Below, in pieces: positions 57,956 through 64,000 of a DNA stretch of 64,000 nucleotides. Each line of letters begins with the position of its first letter. Within the stretch, counting starts at the first letter, position 1. Source of the DNA: Pimelobacter simplex (lineage in GTDB: Bacteria > Actinomycetota > Actinomycetes > Propionibacteriales > Nocardioidaceae); contig NZ_FOUK01000002.1 of the NCBI RefSeq assembly GCF_900114845.1, positions 620,001 to 684,000 on the forward strand. The letters are read 5' to 3'. A program made the position numbers and the translations under genes. A model generated the notes under the pieces. It ran no database searches, was not told the DNA's origin, and saw nothing but the letters and a program-made list of their open reading frames with translations.

Positions 57956-58210
57956 ATGACGTTCACGATGTACACCACCCCGTGGTGCGGCTACTGCGTG
58001 CGGCTCAAGGGCCAGCTCGACCGCGAGGGGATCGCGTACGACATCGTCGACATCGAGCAGCACCCCGAGGCAGCGGCCATCGTCGAGAAGGCCAACAACG
58101 GCAACCAGACGGTGCCGACGCTGGTGTACTCCGACGGCAGCGCGCAGACCAACCCGAGCGTCATCCAGGTGAAGGCCAAGCTGACCGAGCTCGCCGAGCT
58201 CAGCGCCTGA
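57956..58210 (+). CDS. Mycoredoxin (Mrx1-type glutaredoxin-like protein)
   Basis: An 84-aa thioredoxin-fold protein that reduces mycothiol mixed disulfides in the cytoplasm. The active site is WCGYC (C11, C14). The cis-Pro segment is QTVPTLVYSDGS, and the C-terminal TNPSVIQVKAKL is typical of Mrx1. It starts at the ATG at 57956 and is convergent with nudC (6-bp gap), as in Mycobacterium. Confidence 0.93.
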   Translation: MTFTMYTTPWCGYCVRLKGQLDREGIAYDIVDIEQHPEAAAIVEKANNGNQTVPTLVYSDGSAQTNPSVIQVKAKLTELAELSA

Positions 58211-58216
58211 CGCCGG

Positions 58217-59128
58217 TCACCAGCTGCCGGGCAGCGCGCCGCCGTACCAGTCCTCGACCAGCGACCGGCTGATCGAGACCCCGCCCGGCAGGACGAGCGA
58301 GCCGTCCTCGGCGCGCCGCCGCATGTCGTCGCGGGTGAACCACTGGGCGTCCTCGACGTCGGCGTCGTCGAGCCGGATCTCCTCGCTCGTGGCCCGGCCG
58401 TGGAAGCCGAGCATCAGGCTCGACGGCAGCGGCCAGGGCTGGTTGCCGAAGTAGGACACGTCGCCGACCGCGATGCCGGTCTCCTCGAGGACCTCGCGGC
58501 GGACCGCGTCCTCGAGGCTCTCCCCCGGCTCGCAGAAGCCCGCGAGGGTCGAGTAGCGGCCCGCCGGCCAGGCGGGGTGCCGCCCGAGCAGGCAGCGCTC
58601 GTCGGGGCTCCCGGCCTCACCAGCGGCGATCAGCATGATCACGGCCGGGTCGGAGCGGGGGAACTGCGGCTTGCCGCACTCCGCGCAGACCAGCTCGTGC
58701 CCGGCGGCACGGGCGGCGAGGGTCCCGCCGCAGCGCGGGCAGAACCGGTGCACCCAGTGCCACTCGGCCAGCCCCAGCGCGTGGAACACGAGGGGCGCCT
58801 CGCGCACCGCATCGCCGGAGAGGAAGGGCAGCAGGCCGCGCAGCGGCAGCCACCGCTCCGGCTCCGCCTTCGCGACCTCGCCCGGGACGATGACGCCCCA
58901 CCAGGTCGTCCCGTCACGCTCGCCCAGCAGCAGCCGGATGCCCTCCGGCGCCTCGGCCGCCGGCACCCACTCCAGGCCGTCGGGGCCCGGCCGGACCCGC
59001 GTCCCGGCGATCACCAGCACCCGGCTGGCCGGGTCGGCCCACCGCTCGGCGAGCCAGGCGTCGTCGGTCCGGAGCAGTCCGAGACGGTCGTGCGGGTCCT
59101 GGACCAGGGTCACGTGCGGGAACGTCAC
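58217..59128 (-). CDS. nudC: NADH pyrophosphatase / NAD-capped RNA decapping enzyme NudC
   Basis: A 303-aa Nudix enzyme that hydrolyses NADH and removes NAD caps from RNA. The zinc ribbon is C130/C133 (FCPRCGG) and C148/C151 (VCAECGK). The Nudix box is GFCEPGESLEDAVRREVLEE (~197-216). The NudC marker GNQPWPLPSS follows it. Length and order are normal. Confidence 0.94.
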   Translation of the reverse strand: MTFPHVTLVQDPHDRLGLLRTDDAWLAERWADPASRVLVIAGTRVRPGPDGLEWVPAAEAPEGIRLLLGERDGTTWWGVIVPGEVAKAEPERWLPLRGLLPFLSGDAVREAPLVFHALGLAEWHWVHRFCPRCGGTLAARAAGHELVCAECGKPQFPRSDPAVIMLIAAGEAGSPDERCLLGRHPAWPAGRYSTLAGFCEPGESLEDAVRREVLEETGIAVGDVSYFGNQPWPLPSSLMLGFHGRATSEEIRLDDADVEDAQWFTRDDMRRRAEDGSLVLPGGVSISRSLVEDWYGGALPGSW

Positions 59129-59157
59129 ACGTCCGAGCCTAGGGGCTACCGTGAGCC

Positions 59158-59661
59158 ATGGACGCGACCACCCTCCGCGCCGCCCAGGCGCCGCTCAAGG
59201 AGCACTACCGCAGCGACCCGGACACCGCGCGGACGCCGACCACCGCCACCGGCGACTACCGCGCCCCGGACGTCACCGCCACCATCGACGGCTTCGCCGG
59301 ACCGGTCCGCGCCGGCCTGCACCCGGCCACCGGCGGCGACGGCTCGGACGCCTGCTCGGCCGACCTGCTGCTCCAGGCCGTCCTCGCCTGCGCCGGCGTC
59401 ACCCTGCGCGCGGTCGCGACCGCCATGGGCGTGGAGGTCCGCTCGGCCACCCTCCGCGCCGACGCCTGGTGGGATGCCCGCGGCACCCTCGGCATCGACC
59501 GCGACGCCCCCGTCGGCGTCCAGGACATCGTGCTCACCCTGAGCGTCGACACCGACGCCGACGACGCCACCCTCGCCCGCCTCGCCACCGCGACGGAGCG
59601 CTACTGCGTCGTGGGCCGGAGCCTCGCCCAGCCGCCGGAGATCAGGGTCGTGCGCGCCTGA
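59158..59661 (+). CDS. OsmC family protein
   Basis: A 167-aa OsmC/Ohr-like protein. The two redox cysteines are visible in LLQAVLACAGVTLRAVA and ERYCVVGRSL. Relatives reduce organic or fatty-acid hydroperoxides. The N-terminus (MDATTLRAAQAPLKEHYR) is that of the YhfA-like group. It lies divergent from nudC with a 29-bp gap and convergent with adnB. Confidence 0.86.
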   Translation: MDATTLRAAQAPLKEHYRSDPDTARTPTTATGDYRAPDVTATIDGFAGPVRAGLHPATGGDGSDACSADLLLQAVLACAGVTLRAVATAMGVEVRSATLRADAWWDARGTLGIDRDAPVGVQDIVLTLSVDTDADDATLARLATATERYCVVGRSLAQPPEIRVVRA

Positions 59662-59673
59662 CCTGGCACCTCC

Positions 59674-62600
59674 TCACCCCAGGAGGGACAGCACCTCCTC
59701 TCGGCCGGCGAGCTCGTCGTGCACGACGAGCTCGCCGCGGCGCACGTAGTAGAAGCCGGCCCGCACCCGCTCCGGCGGAAGCCCCCGGAGCTCGGCCCAG
59801 GCCAGCCGGTAGACCGCGAGCTGGAGGGGGTCGGCCTCCTGGCGGGCGCTGGTCTTCCAGTCGACGACCAGGAACGAGCCGTCGGGCTCGGCGTAGACCG
59901 CGTCGATCCGGCCGCGGATCACCTGGCGCCGCCCGTCGGCCGCGTCGAGCACGAGCGCGAACGGCGCCTCGACCGCGTAGGGCACCCGGCTGCCGAAGGG
60001 GCCCTCCTCGAAGGCGGCGACGAGCTCCTTGAGGTCGGCCTCGTCGTCGATGCCGGCGTCGGCCCGGCCGGACAGCTCGTCGGGGTCGAACAGTCCCTGC
60101 TGGCCGAAGCGGGCCTCGACCCAGGCGTGGAAGCGGGTGCCGAACCGGGCGGCCGGCGCCGGGGGCCGCGGCATCGGGCGGACGAGCTCGCGGGCGAACG
60201 CCTGGGGGTCGTCCCGGAGCCGGCTGAGCGCGGTCGCGGACAACGACGCCGGCATCGGCACGACGACCTCGCCGCCCGCACCGGACGCGAGCCGTGCCTC
60301 GGCGAGGAGCTGCTCGATCTCGGCGTCCCACTCGGCGACCCGCGCCGCGGTGACGATGTCGAGCTCGGGGTCGGGGCCGTCGGGATCGGCGGCACCCACC
60401 AGCGCCGCAGCGGCCAGCCGCAGCCGCGCCTCGTCGCCGACACCGTCGGCCGGCCAGGGCCGGGCCGGGTCCTCGGCGTCGTAGGGGTTGGCGGCGCCCT
60501 TGTCGGGGCGGGTCAGCCACGGCTCCGGGGCGAGGTCCCAGGCGGTGAGCATCTCGCGCACCGCCTCTTGGTAGGCCGACGGTCCGTAGGGCGTCTTGCG
60601 CGGCCCCCACTGGAAGGAGCTGACCGCCAGCCGGTGGGCGGCGCGGGTGAAGGCGACGTAGCCGAGCCGGAGCTCCTCGTCGGCCTCATGGGCCTTGGAC
60701 CGCCGCCGGTAGTCGTCGAGCGCCGCCTTGTCGTAGCCCTCGAGCTGGGGCAGGTCGGCCGCGTCGCCGCGCAGCGCCGCCGGGAGCACGGCGGGCGAGG
60801 ACACCCACAGCGTGCGTCCCTGGGCTGACGGGAACCGCGACTCGCAGACGCCGACGCAGAACACGGTCGCCCACTCGAGGCCCTTGGAGCGGTGGACGGT
60901 GAGCAGCTTGACCGAGTCGGCCTCGGTGGGCGTGGCGATGTCGAGGCCGTTGCCCTGGTCGTCCTCGGCGGTGAGGTAGGCCAGCAGCGCCGGCAGCGAG
61001 ACGTCGCCGTCGACGGCCTGGAAGTCGGCCACGGCCTTGACGAAGAGGTCGAGGTTGTCGCGCCGCGCCGCCGCGGCCGGGCTGACCGCCGAGGCGAGCT
61101 CGACGTCGACGCCGGTGACGTCGATGATCCGCCGGACCAGGTCGAGCAGCGGCTCGCCGACCGCCGCCCGCAGCAGCCGCAGCTCGTCGCGCAGCAGCCC
61201 GAACCGCTCGCGCGCCTCGGCGGAGAAGTCGCCCTCGCCGGGATCGGCCAGCGCGTCGTCGAGGCAGGGGACCTCGGCCGGGTCGATGCCGTCGGCGATC
61301 GCCACCAGCTGCTCGGAGACGGTGACGACGTCGGCGGAGCGTCCCCGCCGGCCGGCCAGCTCGCCGGCGCGCTGGCCGAGCAGCCGCAGGTCGCGCGGAC
61401 CGATGGCCCAGCGCGGGCCGGCCAGCAGCGTCAGCAGCGCGGCGTTGTCGGTGACGTCGTGCAGCAGCCGCAGGACCGCCACGATCTCGGCGATCTCGGG
61501 CAGCCGGAGCAGCCCGGACAGACCCACGATCTCGACCGGGACGCCCGCCGTGGTCAGCGCGTCGAAGACCAGCTCGGCGTGGGCGTTGTCGCGGGTCAGC
61601 ACGCCGATGTGGGCCCAGTCGCCCGGGTCGCCGCCGTGGGCCGCACGGACCTCGGCCGCCAGCCAGGCCAGCTCGTCGCGCTGGGTCTCGAAGGTGCGCG
61701 CCTCGACCGTGCCGTCGACCGCGCCCTCGGGCGCCCGCAGCCGCGCGACCCCCGCGCCCCGGGTCTCGAGCGCGTCGTAGAGCGGCTCGGCCAGGTGGCT
61801 CGCGACGTCGAGGATGCGCCGGTCGGAGCGGCGGTTGACGGTCAGCGCGTAGGTGGTCGGCGTGCCGTCGGCCGCCGGGAAGGTCTGGGCGAAGTTGAGG
61901 ATGTTGGCCACCGAGGCACCGCGCCACCCGTAGATCGCCTGGTTGGGGTCGCCCACCGCGGTCACCGCGTGCCCCAGCCCCTGCCCGGGCTCGGGTGCGG
62001 AGAACAGCCGCGAGAGCATGATCGCCTGGGCCACCGAGGTGTCCTGGTACTCGTCGAGCAGCACCACCTTGAACCGGCCCCGCTCGATCTCGCCGACCTC
62101 GGGCCGCTCGGCCGCCAGCCGGGCGCCGAGCTCGATCTGGTCGGAGAAGTCCATCAGCCCCAGGTCGCGCTTCAGCCCCCGGTACGACGCCACGAGCTGC
62201 AGCAGCTCGCCCCGGCGGTCGATCGCGGAGATCGCCTTCTCGACCGCGTCGACGTAGGTCTTGCGGCCCTTGCCGGCCAGCTCCTCGTCGCGGGCGCGCT
62301 CGAAGCCGCGCCGGGCCGCCGCGTCGTGGGCCAGGACGTCGTCGGGGCCGACCAGGTGCTCGCTCATCGCGGAGTCGAGCGCGAGGAGGTTCTGGATGGC
62401 GGTCTCGGGATGGTCGGTGAGCAGCGCGATCTCGCCGGTGAACCGGTCGACCGCCCGCGCGCCGAGCTGGTAGCGCGCGGCGTCGGTGATCACCCGGGTG
62501 TCGGGCTCGTGACCGATCCGCAGGCCGTGGTCGGTGAGCAGCCCGGACGCGTAGGCGTTGTAGGTGGCGACCGTCGGCTCGAGCACCTCGTCGGCCTCGT

Positions 62601-62925
62601 CGGGACCGGACGCCGGCCCGCTGAGGTCGAGCGCCCCGGCGTCCCGCAGTGCGGTGCGGATGCGCTGGCGCAGCTCGGCCGCGGCCTTGGTGGTGAAGGT
62701 CAGGCCGAGCACCTCTTCGGGCCGGACCTGCCCGGTCAGCACCAGGTAGACCACGCGCGCCGCCATCAGCGTCGTCTTGCCGGACCCGGCGCCGGCGATG
62801 ACCACGGCCGGGCGCAGCGGGGCGCTGATCGCGGCCCACTGCTCGTCGCTGGGCGGGAACGGCGCCTGCATCGCCCGCTGCAGGTCGGCGGGCGTCGCGA
62901 TCGTCATCGGGATCGTCGTGCTCAC
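59674..62925 (-). CDS. adnB: AdnB-like helicase-nuclease subunit
   Basis: A 1083-aa protein with an SF1 helicase domain (Walker A AGAGSGKT 44-51, LLDEYQDTSVAQ, VGDPNQAIYGWRG, LLTVHRSKGLEW) and a C-terminal RecB-like nuclease (GRIDAVYAEP, VVDWKTSARQEADPLQLAVY). It forms with AdnA the mycobacterial-type double-strand-break resection machine. The start is the GTG at 62925, overlapping the adnA stop by four bases (GTGA). Motifs look intact. RecB-like alternatives are less likely given the adnA neighbour. Confidence 0.88.
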   Translation of the reverse strand: MSTTIPMTIATPADLQRAMQAPFPPSDEQWAAISAPLRPAVVIAGAGSGKTTLMAARVVYLVLTGQVRPEEVLGLTFTTKAAAELRQRIRTALRDAGALDLSGPASGPDEADEVLEPTVATYNAYASGLLTDHGLRIGHEPDTRVITDAARYQLGARAVDRFTGEIALLTDHPETAIQNLLALDSAMSEHLVGPDDVLAHDAAARRGFERARDEELAGKGRKTYVDAVEKAISAIDRRGELLQLVASYRGLKRDLGLMDFSDQIELGARLAAERPEVGEIERGRFKVVLLDEYQDTSVAQAIMLSRLFSAPEPGQGLGHAVTAVGDPNQAIYGWRGASVANILNFAQTFPAADGTPTTYALTVNRRSDRRILDVASHLAEPLYDALETRGAGVARLRAPEGAVDGTVEARTFETQRDELAWLAAEVRAAHGGDPGDWAHIGVLTRDNAHAELVFDALTTAGVPVEIVGLSGLLRLPEIAEIVAVLRLLHDVTDNAALLTLLAGPRWAIGPRDLRLLGQRAGELAGRRGRSADVVTVSEQLVAIADGIDPAEVPCLDDALADPGEGDFSAEARERFGLLRDELRLLRAAVGEPLLDLVRRIIDVTGVDVELASAVSPAAAARRDNLDLFVKAVADFQAVDGDVSLPALLAYLTAEDDQGNGLDIATPTEADSVKLLTVHRSKGLEWATVFCVGVCESRFPSAQGRTLWVSSPAVLPAALRGDAADLPQLEGYDKAALDDYRRRSKAHEADEELRLGYVAFTRAAHRLAVSSFQWGPRKTPYGPSAYQEAVREMLTAWDLAPEPWLTRPDKGAANPYDAEDPARPWPADGVGDEARLRLAAAALVGAADPDGPDPELDIVTAARVAEWDAEIEQLLAEARLASGAGGEVVVPMPASLSATALSRLRDDPQAFARELVRPMPRPPAPAARFGTRFHAWVEARFGQQGLFDPDELSGRADAGIDDEADLKELVAAFEEGPFGSRVPYAVEAPFALVLDAADGRRQVIRGRIDAVYAEPDGSFLVVDWKTSARQEADPLQLAVYRLAWAELRGLPPERVRAGFYYVRRGELVVHDELAGREEVLSLLG

Positions 62926-64000
62926 TGGGCCACCACCGCTCCCGCGCTCTTGGCCGGGCAGAGGGACTGGAAGGAGCAGGTCCGGCACTGCTGACCCGCG
63001 ACCGCGGGGAAGTGCTCATCGCGGATCAGGTGGGCCGCGTGCGCCAGGCGGGAGCGCAGCTCGTCGCGCTCGGGACCGTCCTCGGCGTGCACCGCCTGGG
63101 GCTGCACGGTGGCCCGCTCGCCGCCGTCGAGCAGCCCGAGCTGGACCAGCTCGGCTCCCCCGGCCTGGTACGGCGCCGCGCCCGGCTCGGTGTCGAGCGC
63201 GCCGTGGTCGACGGCGTACTGGTAGAGCGCGAGCTGGACGTGCGTGCGCACCGAGGTGTCGGACGGCTTGGCGCGCCCGGTCTTGAGGTCGACGACGACC
63301 ACCCGGCCCTCGCTGTCGAGCTCGACCCGGTCGGCGTAGCCGGTGACCTGGACCTTCTCGCCGTCGACGTCGACCACCGTGGAGAACCGCTCCTCGCGCC
63401 CGACCAGCGTGCGCGGGTTGGACTCGTGCCAGTCGACGAACCGCTCGAGCGCGGCGCGGACCCGGTCGTGCTCGCGCTGCTTGGACCACGGGGTGCGGAA
63501 GTCGAGCCGGTCCCAGACCTCGTCGACGTAGGCCATCAGGGCGTCGGGGTCGGGCGGCGCGTCGCCGGACGCGACCCGCTCGGCGAGTGCGTGCACCAGC
63601 TCGCCGAGGTTGGCCGACTGGTGGGCACGGCCGATGCCGCCCGCCTCACGGGTGAGGAACCACTGGGTCGGGCACACCGCGAGCGCATCGAGCATGCTGG
63701 CCGAGACCGGGACCGGGCGCTCCTCGTCGCGGACGGGTGCGGGCGAGCGGCTCGCGGCGCGCGTGCCCCACCAGGTCGCCGGGTCGGCCGCGGGGACGGC
63801 GGCGCGGCGTCCCACCCGCTCGCGGGAGAGCCGGGCCAGGCGCCGGGCCGCGGCCTCGCGCAGGCCGGGATCGGACGCCGGGTCGGCGAGCGTGCGGCGC
63901 AGCTCGGCGACGAGCCCGTCGAGAGAGAGCGGACGCGGCGGCCGGCCCACGACGTGCTCGACGGTCGAGCCGAGCTCGTCGAGGAAGCGCGAGGGCTGCT
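62922..64000 (-). CDS. adnA: AdnA-like helicase-nuclease subunit, C-terminal part (cut by window end)
   Basis: Only the last ~358 residues are in the window; the frame stays open through base 64000 (QPSRFLDELG). The visible part is a RecB/AddB-like nuclease with GYADRVELDSEG, VVVDLKTGRAKP and VQLALYQYA motifs. Four iron-sulfur cysteines frame it: one in ALAVCPTQWFL and three in QCRTCSFQSLCPAK. Together with AdnB it processes DNA ends for recombination. The helicase domain lies upstream outside the window. Confidence 0.85.
   Translation of the reverse strand, partial: QPSRFLDELGSTVEHVVGRPPRPLSLDGLVAELRRTLADPASDPGLREAAARRLARLSRERVGRRAAVPAADPATWWGTRAASRSPAPVRDEERPVPVSASMLDALAVCPTQWFLTREAGGIGRAHQSANLGELVHALAERVASGDAPPDPDALMAYVDEVWDRLDFRTPWSKQREHDRVRAALERFVDWHESNPRTLVGREERFSTVVDVDGEKVQVTGYADRVELDSEGRVVVVDLKTGRAKPSDTSVRTHVQLALYQYAVDHGALDTEPGAAPYQAGGAELVQLGLLDGGERATVQPQAVHAEDGPERDELRSRLAHAAHLIRDEHFPAVAGQQCRTCSFQSLCPAKSAGAVVAQ

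Overview
The window is GC-rich DNA (roughly 70-75% G+C by eye) from an actinobacterium. The best guess is a Nocardioidaceae/Propionibacteriales member. Pointers are a PPA1309-family protein, UPF0182, an initiator tRNA of the actinobacterial type, and a right-hand block (whiB7, uvrD2, mycoredoxin, nudC, adnB, adnA) in the order known from Mycobacterium. No phage, integrase, transposase, CRISPR array or rRNA was seen.

Layout. 1-5.3 kb: the end of a YeiH-type transporter, then the bacterial RNA-repair pair Hen1/Pnkp and a small DUF1772 membrane protein. 5.4-17.7 kb: an accessory island with an AraC regulator, a hemerythrin-like protein and three secreted paralogues, each a six-bladed-propeller-like (PD40/TolB) domain followed by one Ig-like domain. 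One of these lies in a five-gene operon: lipoprotein, FAD oxidase, propeller protein, SARP-receiver fusion regulator, sensor kinase. A fourth propeller paralogue sits at 56-58 kb. 17.7-19.5 kb: a thiolase with a divergent HxlR regulator.

19.5-40.4 kb is the most interesting part. It looks like a complete uptake and catabolism locus for D-amino-acid-containing peptides. A nine-gene operon encodes an oligopeptide ABC importer (binding protein, DppB, a DppC-DppD fusion, DppF), a giant S9 peptidase/beta-lactamase-fold fusion, a GNAT acyltransferase, an N-succinylamino-acid racemase-like enolase, a GMC oxidoreductase and an aldehyde dehydrogenase. Around it lie a second beta-lactamase-fold hydrolase, an agmatinase-like ureohydrolase, a PucR regulator, the D-aminopeptidase DppA, an M20 amidohydrolase and a DSD1-type D-amino-acid lyase/dehydratase. 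Four intergenic regions carry the same 16-bp imperfect palindrome (consensus TCGKKCGATCGMMCGA). In three of them it is present as two copies exactly 32 bp apart, 63-73 bp upstream of a start codon. This ties the separate transcription units into one regulon and suggests the pathway: import, cleave D-peptides, N-succinylate, racemise, desuccinylate to L-amino acids.

40.4-64 kb is mostly core genome: initiator tRNA with terminator, TRIC channel, UPF0182, PPA1309, secreted PDZ/Lon-like protease, MoaE, a DUF2342 zincin, Nudix, YgjP-like peptidase, PHP protein, a crotonase, small zinc-ribbon proteins, an orphan TOMM/ThiF-like protein, whiB7 with a readable leader attenuator, uvrD2, mycoredoxin with a SigH/SigR-type promoter, nudC, an OsmC protein, and AdnB plus the 3' part of AdnA (cut by the window end). 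All assignments come from reading motifs in the sequence. No database search was run.
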